The notes below the pieces were generated by a model that had not been told where the DNA came from, did no database searches, and saw only the letters and a program-made list of their open reading frames with translations. From Bugulina stolonifera (lineage: Eukaryota > Bryozoa > Gymnolaemata > Cheilostomatida > Bugulidae): a stretch of DNA of 64,000 nt. The stretch spans positions 2,542,001 to 2,606,000 of the forward strand of contig OW285191.1 in the NCBI GenBank assembly GCA_935421135.1, written 5' to 3'. Position 1 is the first letter of the stretch; each line of letters begins with the position of its first letter. This document shows positions 1-9,600 of this stretch, in pieces. Both the position numbers and the translations under genes were made by a program.

Positions 1-274
1 GTCTAGAGGTCCCGTGTATCCTGTAATGCTGTCTGTCATGATATAGATACATTGTATATACATGACTTTGTACATATATAGTGTATAATATAGTAAGGAA
101 CAAACTGTAAGTCTCAGCTTTGTTTCATAGCAGATGATTCTTGGTTCATGTTTCTCTATTATTTATAAGTTCCCTTGTACTCTCCACTGAACCACATACA
201 GTGTACATGCAGTGCTTTTTTTGTAAGATCAGTCGAGGGGGCTCCCTAAAAATTTCAGGTTCCCTCCCCTCTCA
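1..274. other. Intergenic, no gene seen
   Basis: AT-rich sequence with no supported coding region, RNA gene or mobile-element end. The short open frame starting near 141 has no recognisable domain and runs into the tandem array that follows. Confidence 0.5.
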
Positions 275-395
275 CCTTCTCAAAAGAGACTATTCTCTGA
301 TTGCTCAAAAGAGACTATTCTATGTTTGCTCAAAAGAGACTAGTCTCTGTTTTTTCAAAAGAGACTATTCTCTGATTGCTCAAAAGACAAATACC
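275..395. repeat. Short tandem repeat, about 26-bp unit
   Basis: Four to five imperfect copies of a unit containing TCAAAAGAGACTATTCT follow one another. Any open frame through this block is a product of the repeat and not a gene. Confidence 0.8.
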
Positions 396-1837
396 TTGCA
401 TACAAAACATTCTATACATTGGAGTTATTTTGTTAAGATTTCCCAGATGACAGAAAATTTTTCTCCACCATGTTATAACATAACATAGGGCCTGGGCGCA
501 AATAACTCCAGTGGAGGACCAACTGTATAAATGAGCAGGTTAGAGGCTATAGTGTCTATAAGAAGAGATGCTATTGAAAGAATTCCGCACAGCTTTTATA
601 GTTGCCAGGCTAGTGGCCACCTATCTGATGTTGAATATTGCACCAATCTCAAAAATCTCCTCATTCAAACTAGATGCCACATCTTGCAGCTCTATTTGGG
701 TTTTTGCTGATGTTGAGATGTTGTAGTTATGTGGGAGGGACCGAGAGTGGTCTATCGCCCCTCCACTTTACATGCACTAAGTGATAGATGGGATTGACTA
801 GCACTAGCTACTTGTACTTATTATTATGACCCAGAAGGTCCGAGTGTCCCTCCTTGTGTTGATGGCCTCATGAGTATTACCCTATGCTAGTTGCCCTGGC
901 TTTGGCTGAGTGGTTTCTAGTTAAAAGCATGCACCACAAAGTGTATGGAAGTATCTTTGTTGAAGTCCAATGATCAACTGACTACTACAGCAAAATACTC
1001 TCACTGATATAGTAAACTCACTTTCGGTGGGGGAGCTGCCAGGGGTCGTGGGTTTGGAGTTTGGGGGGAGATACCAGGTATCAGTCATATGCAAAATTAT
1101 GCATAGTCATGGATGCTCAAATAATTGTTATTAAAAGCCGTAATAAATCATATTAGCTCATGGCAAAACACAACAGATATGTTTATACTTTAATTATGTA
1201 AAATGACTGTCAATCGGTTTTCATAATACACATAGCCTTATAATATACATAGTCTGATGGAGTGATGGGAAGGACAACTAGGACACAACTGTGAGCACCC
1301 GAGGGCTGAGGTACAGCCGTCGGTCCTATAAAAACATATAATTATATTATATTCATAAATGCATTGGGTCAGCCCTTAAAAGCACATTCAGTCTAGTAAG
1401 TAGTAACACATGCAAGGTTAGCTACTGTCCTTAGCTGGCTGCTCATTGCAATATACATGTACATGTATGTGTTATATAGTCTGGAATCAAGAGTCAACAT
1501 TGGGGTTGACAATAGCATTATCGATATACATTGTACATGTACCAGGGGACATGTATGTCCCGAATATGATGCATCGTGCATGATACTTGGCTATGGCTAC
1601 TTTATAAACTGAAAGATAGCAATCTGTTGAGAGGGCTCCCGGGAGCCCCCCTCAACAAACCATGACTTTTTGAGGAGGCTCCCGGGAGCCCAAAGAGCCC
1701 CTACAAAAAAGCACTGTGTACATGTATACGTCATATACACATAGAAGTACATGTAACTATTTTGTGTTATAACTTGATAAGGCTATGCAGTCTATGTTAG
1801 TATCTAGTGTACGTGCATGTAGGCCTACGGATCATGG
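396..1837. other. Intergenic, no gene seen
   Basis: No coding exon with homology that I recognise and no RNA gene. The only local structure is a pair of short perfect palindromes (GGCTCCCGGGAGCC) near 1636 and 1678, just after an AT-rich stretch. Confidence 0.5.
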
Positions 1838-1938
1838 GCACTAATAAGCTATTGACCATAGTTAGGAGTTGTCCACTCTCAACTCTCTTCCATTTGAGAG
1901 AGGACAACTTCTAACTATGGCCAATAGCTTATTAGTGC
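1838..1938. mobile_element. Foldback MITE, family A copy 1
   Basis: A near-perfect palindrome. The left arm starts GCACTAATAAGCTATTG and the right arm ends CAATAGCTTATTAGTGC, with a loop of about 25 bp. Related, partly truncated copies lie at 13770-13847 and 34288-34373, so this is a dispersed non-autonomous element and not a local hairpin. Confidence 0.75.
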
Positions 1939-3021
1939 TTGTTAGTTTTATCAAGATACAATGTACATACACATAGCATTATACACATGCATTATATAGG
2001 TGATGATGTGTTTGTTATAGCACCATGAAATTGACGAGAAAGTGATACAAGTAGAAACGGTAGTAAATATAATACTATACACACTCGCCTTATTTCAAAT
2101 AGTTATTTACAGTTCATGCATGACAAGTTGGGCTAACATCGAAGAGGGAGATATTTACAAGCGTGAGACAACACTCGCCGACTCTTGGACTGCTAAAATA
2201 TCTAAAATGTTGTTTAACAATGAGCACCACACTTTATGGGCTGTCTGCTGTGGGCACAGTTCTCAGTTACATGTAGTTACAAACTAAGCTGATGAAAAAT
2301 GTCTTGCTTCAAGTACTTTAACTAAGGCAACCATGATGTCTCATAAAAGTGTGAAGATAGTACAAAATACACAATGTTAATTTAAATTGTTGCAATTAGT
2401 CTAGAGGCTTTCACATTACATTTCCTGACTGTTTGTAACCAATCTGGTCACTGTTGTGTTTATGGTTTATGAAAGAACATTAATTACTATCTAATACTGT
2501 GTATGACCATGAGATACTATCTTCTATCCATTTACTATCCATTGCAAAACAAACAGGAGCTCTTCATTTATAATTTATATACATGTAGTTGGAGAGACTA
2601 AGCTTTCATAGCATTAATAAATAAAATAGCTCCAAAGTAAATTATATCATAGATACACAATGTATGAGCTGCTAGCTTGGTAGTCAGCTTATATGTCCAT
2701 AATAGTGTAATGGCTTCTGTGATTTGGTGCGGTCGTCCTTGGACGACTATCGACCCAGAAATGAAGTGCCTATGAGTGGTAATAGGACTTCGCATTACAT
2801 GAAAGATCGAGCGGTCTCAGTAGCCCAAGAACTACCAAAGACGACCCATCTGGTCCCAAGTCTGACCTTCAGACTATACGTTGAAAGAGAGTGATCCGAC
2901 CTAGTAGGCGGTTCGCTAAGCGAATGACCTGACAAAAGGAAGTGAAAGTCTCTGTATCAAGTATAGATGTGTCTTTATTGAAAGCCAAGTGAAGACTGAG
3001 ACAATGAACAGTAAAACAGTG
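1939..3021. other. Intergenic, no gene seen
   Basis: No supported gene. The last 330 bases, just outside the Polinton-type element, are less AT-rich than the rest. They contain short inverted motifs (GGTCGTCC and GGACGACT near 2725) and may belong to an older element that the Polinton entered. I cannot define its ends. Confidence 0.4.
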
Positions 3022-3027
3022 CCCTTT
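3022..3027. repeat. Target-site duplication, left copy (CCCTTT)
   Basis: The six bases CCCTTT directly abut the left terminal inverted repeat. The same six bases abut the right one at 12738. A 6-bp duplication is the signature of Polinton/Maverick integration. Confidence 0.85.
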
Positions 3028-3572
3028 AGTAGTATAGTCAGTGCAGATCTACACAGACACCCGGCCATTTCCGCGTCGTATTAGCCCTAGATCCAAAAAC
3101 TCCCCGGGCGGACGACCACCCCACCCGTCCTCTCGCCCCCTCCTCTCCCCTAAACCTCACTCTATGTGCAAAGCCCTAGAACCTACTCCCCCCCATCGCG
3201 GGTGGGGTTTCAAAAACCTCATCGGCTGTTCCGCGGAACCCAGTCTAAAGAGCAAACCCCGCGCCCCGCCCTCGCCCCGTCCCACGGCTCGGGCGAGGGG
3301 GCGCGCGTACGCGCGCGCCCCCCCCCCCGCCCCGCGAACCCCACCCGTCCTCCCTCCACCCGTCCCCGCCCCTCCCCACCCCTCCCCTCCGCCTCGCCCT
3401 CCGCCTCGCGGCGGTTCTCGTTTGCGAGTCCAGCCGTGGCCCCACGCCGCCCTCCCCCGCCCATCCCCCGCCCCTCCCCCGCCCTCCCGCCCCAACGACC
3501 CGTCGCGGCCCTCGCGGGCGGACCGTCGGCTGGAGTAGGGTGAAGCGAAGGAAAATACGGGTTAGAGTAATG
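3028..3572 (+). repeat. Left terminal inverted repeat of the Polinton-type element
   Basis: It matches the reverse complement of 12180-12737 almost throughout, with small indels in the C-rich tracts. It is very GC-rich with strong strand asymmetry (C and CT on this strand), unlike the AT-rich host. It contains a GC palindrome, CGCGCGTACGCGCGCG, inside G and C runs near 3302-3325. Long open frames through this region on both strands come from base composition and not from genes. Confidence 0.9.
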
Positions 3573-3589
3573 GTGTGTGATGTATTCTA

Positions 3590-3992
3590 GAATAGATGAT
3601 ATACGACTGTGAAAAATATGAGTCAGGGTAATGATACACGAGTTTGTTTTAATTTTCAATGCGTTTGAGAGTAATAATATAAAATCAATCGATAAAAAAC
3701 TTGATATGTGACTACGAAAAATATGAGTAAGGGTAATGATACGCGAGTTTGTTTTAATTTTCAATACGTTTGAGAGTAATAATATAAAATCAAGCGATAA
3801 AAAACTTGATATACGACTATGAAAAATATGATTAAGGGTAATGATACACGAGTTTGTTTTAATTTTCAATACGTTTGAGAGTAATAATATAAAATCAATC
3901 GATAAAAACCGATATACGACTATGAAAAATATGAGTAAGGCTAACGATACACGAGTTTGAGAGTAATAATATAAAAGCAATTGATAAGTAGA
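3590..3992. repeat. Subterminal tandem repeat, about 107-bp unit
   Basis: Nearly four copies of a unit containing GACTATGAAAAATATGAGTAA and TTGAGAGTAATAATATAAAA lie just inside the left TIR. The last copy is shortened. No equivalent array is present inside the right TIR, so the element is asymmetric. The open frames crossing it on the minus strand are repeats of the same translated unit. Confidence 0.85.
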
Positions 3993-4025
3993 CGCGAATG
4001 AGTGTGAATGACAAAAGTTTTTGCC

Positions 4026-5343
4026 TCAAAACTGTGCAGTGGCACGGAGGAGACGCTCGCCGAGGATGGAGTCTAGAATGGCACAATCGTAGAATGTTCT
4101 CCCGCTCTTGGAAGTCTTCTGTCCCTTGTACACCATCACGGAGGGGAGGAGCTCTTTCATCGAAACTGCCAGACGTCCCGGAAGGAAGACCTCTCCCTTT
4201 TTTTCTTCGTTTCCAATCCGGCACTCGTAGGTGGCAATGGAGTTGCTCGCATTATCACCATCACCGCATCTTGGGACGTATGTGGGTCGGAGCGCGGTCA
4301 CCACCAGCACAGAACCAACGGGGAATGAAGATAGCGTTTGCACTCGAAAAAATTCTTCCAACTGGGCCAAGGTCTTCTTTCTCAAGTCACCGGCCAGCTT
4401 TTTCATGGCTGCTCCTGGCAGGGAGCACACGCTCTCGGTACGGTTGAATGTGTTTTGTCCTTTAGCGGTCTCCTGCTGTCCCAAGTACACCATGATCCTA
4501 GGTGGAAGGGTAAGGTCCTTTAGCTCCTCTTCTTTGACATCCGCTAGCTTGGGCATGGCGTGACGAATGTTGGTGTGAAAGCTGATGCAATGTCTCATCC
4601 CCTTGTCATCCACATAGCTTGCCCTGGCTAAGAATGCTTTTCCGAATGCCGTTTCAACCACCGAACCTCCACTCACTTCTAGCACAGTTCCTGGCTCTAG
4701 CTCTGACAGCTTCACCGTTGTCTGCAGAGAGCTCCTCTTCTCCGCTCCCATGCTCCTACAATAACGAAAGTGGTGTATATAGATCCGACAAAGCGGTTAA
4801 ACGGGAGAAAGATAGTACGGTAATTTATAGATATACGAATAGGGCTACTTACATTAGGGTTGCCGCCACTGCACGAGCTTTCTCCAGGCTTAGTCCCCCG
4901 CTCTTTTTCTTCCCCTTGCAAGGGGACTTGGTAGCTTTTTTTCCCTTCGTCGTCTCACCACCATCCATTTCTTCCGTAGCCGTATCGGCTCCGTGGCCAT
5001 CATCATCATCATCATCTGATATTACAATCACCTGGGGTTTCTTCTTTTTCTTAGCACAGATTTCATCTCCTTTTGGGTTCTTCCTCTTCTTGGTTGTTGT
5101 GGTCTCGCCCCTATCCGAGGCCCGCTCCGGGGAGAATGGAGAGTCCGCCATGTTAGAAAGATCCTTTCGGGCAAGACTCCCCACTCCTATTATTTTCCCC
5201 TTCTTCCGTGCCTCTTTTAACGCATCCACCTCTTCTTTCCTCTTCTGACTGCACTCTTCTTCTTCAATAATTCCATCCATTTGTGAGTTCGTTAAGCCCG
5301 CAAATAACTCTTCTTGGTTTTGGACTATGTTGTCAGTATCCAT
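4026..5343 (-). CDS. Two-module putative ssDNA-binding (OB-like) protein with SUMO-interacting motif
   Basis: Two exons, 5343-4853 and 4755-4026, join across a 97-bp GT-AG intron in matching phase to give 406 residues. Residues 1-164 look disordered and highly charged. They carry a bipartite basic nuclear signal (about 84-103) followed by VIVISDDDDDD (105-115), a textbook SUMO-interacting motif. The C-terminal 240 residues hold two similar beta-rich modules. Each ends in a P-x-x-MVYxGQ...G-x-TF pattern (PPRIMVYLGQQ in the first, LPSVMVYKGQK in the second), so the protein arose by internal duplication. I infer an OB-fold-like, replication-linked role from this shape and from the divergent polymerase gene. 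No database family was recognised. The reading frame is intact, unlike its polymerase neighbour. The splice model is strong and the function tentative. Confidence 0.75.
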
Positions 5344-5425
5344 TGATAATGTACTATTGTAGTAGTGTAGCTGTACAGTAGTGATGTGCTGAACTTTGAA
5401 TGCTGAGACTGTGATCCCACTCTCC

Positions 5426-5432
5426 CTTTATA
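5426..5432 (-). promoter_or_regulatory. TATA box of the OB-like gene
   Basis: TATAAAG on the minus strand lies 83 bases upstream of the start codon at 5343, a suitable place for transcription to begin near 5396. A minus-strand ATTGG (CCAAT-type) box lies about 40 bases further upstream, near the edge of the inverted-repeat block. Confidence 0.55.
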
Positions 5433-5479
5433 CATCTGCTCATTTCTTGACTCCTCCCTTTTTTTTATCCAATCCCAAT

Positions 5480-6325
5480 GTGATCCGATGCACCCCGATG
5501 TGAATCCGAAGCCTCCCGATGCACCCCGATGTGAATCCGAAGCCTCCCGATGTGAATCCGAAGCCTCCCGATGCATCCCGATGTGAATCCGAAACCTCCC
5601 GATGCACCCCGATGTGAATCCGAAGCCTCCCGATGCACCCCGATGTGAATTCGAAGCCTCCCGATGCACCCCGATGTGAATCCGAAGCCTCCCGATGCAT
5701 CCCGATGTGAATCCGAAGCTTCCCTATGCATCCCGATGTGATTCCGAAGCTTCCCGATGCATCCCGATGTGAATCCGAAGCTTCCCGATGCATCCCGATG
5801 TGATTCCGAAGCTTCCCGATGCATCTCGATGTGAATCCGAAGCTTCCCGATGCATCCCGATGTGAATCCGAAGCTTCCCGATGCATCCCGATGTGATTCC
5901 GAAGCTTCCCGATGCATCCCGATGTGATTCCGAAGCTTCCCGATGCATCCCGATGTGTCCCGATGTGTCAATTCACATCGGGGTGCATCGGGATGCATCG
6001 GGAGGCTTCGGAATCACATCGGGATGCATCGGGAAGCTTCGGATTCACATCGGGATGCATCGGAAAGCTTCGGAATCACATCGGGATGCATCGGAAAGCT
6101 TCGGAATCACATCGGGATGCATCGGGAAGCTTCGGATTCACATCGAGATGCATCGGGAGGCTTCGGATTCACATCGGGATGCATCGGGAAGCTTCGGAAT
6201 CACATCGGGATGCATTGGGAGGCTTCGGATTCACATCGGGAGGCTTCGGATTCACATCGGGGTGCATCGGGAGGCTTCGGATTCACATCGGGAGGCTTCG
6301 GATTCACATCGGGGTGGTATTGCCA
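5480..6325. repeat. Large inverted tandem-repeat block (palindromic array)
   Basis: About 15 copies of a 30-32 bp unit containing CGATGCATCCCGATGTGA on the left (to about 5967) face about 11 copies of its reverse complement on the right, meeting near 5970. Units alternate between GAATCCGAAG and GATTCCGAAG forms. The block sits exactly between the TATA boxes of two divergent genes. By known analogy such sites act as replication origins or bidirectional enhancers; here that is inference. Six-frame open frames of 130-177 residues inside the block (MHREASDSHRDASG-type repeats) are artefacts of the repeat. Confidence 0.9.
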
Positions 6326-6365
6326 AGGGTGGGGAAATGGTTAGACTCCGCCCACTGAATACTAC

Positions 6366-6372
6366 TATTTAA
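6366..6372 (+). promoter_or_regulatory. TATA-like box of the PolB gene
   Basis: TATTTAA lies just outside the inverted-repeat block, about 45 bases before the first of two similar 5' exons of the polymerase gene. Position and orientation mirror the TATA box of the divergent gene. Confidence 0.45.
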
Positions 6373-6399
6373 GGTATGAGTTTCTCACTCTAGCAGTAT

Positions 6400-6500
6400 G
6401 AACAATCAGCCTCTAGTCAACAGAGTGAGAGTAAACAGAGACAGCTACCTACTAGTCAGCGCCTGATCAGAGATGTCAACAAGTACAACATAAGGTTAGT
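6400..6500 (+). other. First of two duplicated 5' exons of the PolB gene
   Basis: This segment and 6610-6675 share the same stretch (CCTACTAGTCAGC, CCTGATCAGAGATGTCAACAAGT) followed by a GGTTAGT donor. The first copy reads ATG then reaches TAA after six codons. The second copy stays open and joins the zinc-finger exon in frame. The two may be alternative leaders, or one may be a degenerate duplicate. Confidence 0.5.
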
Positions 6501-6656
6501 GCTAAATAGGGTAATCGGCAGCAATTGTGAAGTGTCTATTGTATATAACGCTATTGAGCCAAAAACAAAAAAAATTAACTTACACCCTACTACTATATAT
6601 TTTTTATAGGGAGACTAAACAGAGACACTTACCTACTAGTCAGCACCTGATCAGAG

Positions 6657-9600
6657 ATGTCAACAAGTAAAAAAGGTTAGTGCTAAATGAGGTAGTTGGT
6701 AACAATTGTGGATTGCTAATAGTAGTATGAGGTAAAAGAATAACTTACACAAAATATTTTGTATTTTTATAGGGGGGGGGGAGAGCTCTCGTCAGGCCGA
6801 GCACACCTGTCAACTATGCGGTCTGGTTCTCAAAACAGCGTTTTCTCTAGACAGGCACACGAAGAGAATGCATGCACAGGCTCACCCACACAAGTGCCCG
6901 GTTTGTGGCGGATGTTTTGATGGGAGGAGAAAGCTAGGTCATCACATGAGACGATTTCATAGCGAGGCCAAGGCGGAAAAAGATGAGGGGGATGCAGAGA
7001 AGTTTGATGATGTTTTCTGGTCCAAACCTCCAACAGCTGAAGAGGGGGATGAGATGGGGGTGCTACTAGCCCGCTATTGGAGTTCGATCAGGTCCACAAT
7101 ACACTCTCGTCCTGTAGAAGATATTCTCAATGTTCGAGTGTGGAGAGGGGAATGTGAAGATGAAGGAGATGAAGAGGTGTGGACTAAATTGAGAGCGATG
7201 TGGAAGAGAGTACCTTGTACTGTGAAGATTAACTGTAGCGCTGGAGTCATCCTCGAGCATAAGACCAGTGGAGAGTTGCGCTACTTTCACTCATCAAGCA
7301 ACAATGCCGTGTTCTTCCCCAAGCCAAGACTGATCAGAGCAGAGAATGAGATGAGAGAGTTTTGCGAATCTGTGCAGGAGCTCGACTTGAGAGAGAGGTC
7401 AGCACAAAGGAGACCGAACACCGCTTGGGTTTTACGTCACATTGCAAATTTGACATTCTACATCTATAAACTCCTAGAGATTGGCAAGGTGGGTGGTGTA
7501 GTGAGCAAACTCCCAGACTCCCAGACATACTTAACAACCGACATGTGATAGCACTAGATGTAGACTTTTGGGCCAGAGGAGGTGCCCGTCCCTACCCAGA
7601 CAAATTGTGTTTCTTTAAATGTTTGGCCATGATGTATGACTGTAACTGCGACCCAAAGAAGGGATGTTGCTGTCATCGCCCCTCTCAGACCACAACACAT
7701 CGCTTGTTTAAACAATACATGAGACAATCTAGATCTTCTTCCCCACCCTCATCAACTTTGTCAGACTTTCCCGGGGTGGGCGCGAGTGATCTGCTGGCCT
7801 TGGAAGATCATTTTGACATATCTATAATAGTCTTCTGCCTAACTGATGAGGGGGTAGCTCCGATAGTTTGGTCATCTGGGGCACGAAACAAAGCCCGTAA
7901 ACTCTTTGTCAACATGTACGAAAAACACTTCAGCTGGATAAAGAATGTTGATTCGTTTGCCAGATGTTTCACCTGCAAGTTGTGCGATGGCGCTTTCACA
8001 CGTTTGTCCAGCCTACGGCGACATAAGTGCTCGCCAGAGGAAGCATCGGTGTTTGTTTTCCCTGGTGGAACGTTTGGACCCCCGCCAACCATATTCACAA
8101 AACTCAAGCGAGTGGCGGGAATAGAGGTGGTGAACCCCGACCTCTTATACTACCCCTACTATATCACCTATGATATTGAATGCTTCATGCCAAAAGACAA
8201 CCTACAAACTAACACCTCCACAATGACTTTTAGTGCAAGACACGAGTTACTGAGCATATCTGTATGTTCTAACGTCCCGGGGTTTGAGCAGGCCAAGTGT
8301 TTTGTGAGGAGTGTCGACAGCAAGGATGGAACGAAGTGCATTCGTCAATTCGTCCAATACATAGCAAAGATTGCTGACGTGGCAGGAGATTTGTTCGGAG
8401 AAAGATTCCGGGATGTACGCAAGCGACTCTCTACTTTCCTTGCGGATCGGGCGGATAGAGAAGAAGCCTTTGCTGACGAAAAGTTCTCTAACGTCTCGAC
8501 TTACAGGGTGAAGTCCGGTCTCTCCGGATTAGAAAGAGAGTTAGAACAGCACATCTCCAGCGTTCCGGTGGTTGGTTTCAACTCACAAAAGTATGACCTA
8601 AATATACTAAAGGGACCTTTGCTTCGCTCTCTACAAGAGGAGGAGGGAGAAGATTTTGTCTTCATCGTTAAGAGTGTTAACAGTATGTCCTGCGTGGAGA
8701 GTAGACGTTTTAGGTTCCTTGACATATGCAACTTTATCGCACCGGGCTTCAACTACTCCAAATACTTGAAGGCATTTGGTGTGTCAGAGAGTAAGGGATT
8801 CTTTCCTTACGACTGGGTAGATTCCCTGAGAAGGTTGGATTATTATGGACTCCCTCCCCGAGAGAGTTTTTTCAACTCGCTGACTCAGCAAGAATTGAGC
8901 GAGCAAGATTATCACCACTGTCAGGTCGTGTGGGAAAGAGAGAACATGGAAACGTTCAGGGATTTTCTCATCTGGTACAACAACCTCGATGTGGCCCCAT
9001 TCATCGAGGCCATTGCACGTCAGAGCTCTATCTATCGACAAAAGGGTATTGACATGTTGAAATCCGCAATCTCGCTTCCAGGCTTGGCTATCAGATGGTT
9101 GTTTATGGAGGTGGAGGCCCGACCTTATGGCTACTCTCCTCCACAAGCCGCTCTTCCGCTGCATAGGTTAATGTCTCTCTGAGACGAACTTTGCAACTCG
9201 CAACCCATATGTCTGTTCGATGAGGAGAGCAAAAGTCTGTACCATACTCTTCGCGATAACCTCGTGGGAGGGCCAAGCATTATCTTTCACAGACATCATG
9301 AAGTTGGAGTGACCTCTATTCGAGAGAAGATGTATGGCACATCCGCAAAACCCTGTAGGTCCATTCTGAGAGTTGATGCCAACGCCCTCTACCTATACTG
9401 TATGATGGGGAATATGCCTACGGGTTATCCCAGGCGGAGGCTAGAGAGCCGAGGCTTTGCTCTAGAACCTATTAAAAAGTTCAGCAAAGTGGCGCATGGT
9501 TGGTTAGAGTTCCAATCGTGGAAGAGAGGAGAGGTCATCCTTCACCAACAGAATGGAGGAGAAATGAGGATAGGCTGTCACAACCTACCAGTGGATGGTT

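Noticed and set aside
2042..2287. Small 81-residue protein gene
   Set aside because: Sequence composition is ordinary, no domain is recognised, and there is no supporting splice or promoter context.
3041..3980. Long Pro/Arg/Gly-rich open frames in and beside the TIRs
   Set aside because: Extreme GC bias removes stop codons. The same frames occur inverted in the right TIR, and the peptides are low complexity.
5325..6372. Several overlapping open frames of 74-177 residues in the inverted array
   Set aside because: They are translations of the same repeat in several frames on both strands. The genuine genes start outside the block at TATA boxes.
7066..9164. Minus-strand open frames of 67-126 residues opposite PolB
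   Set aside because: They overlap a frame with clear polymerase motifs and have no recognisable domain.
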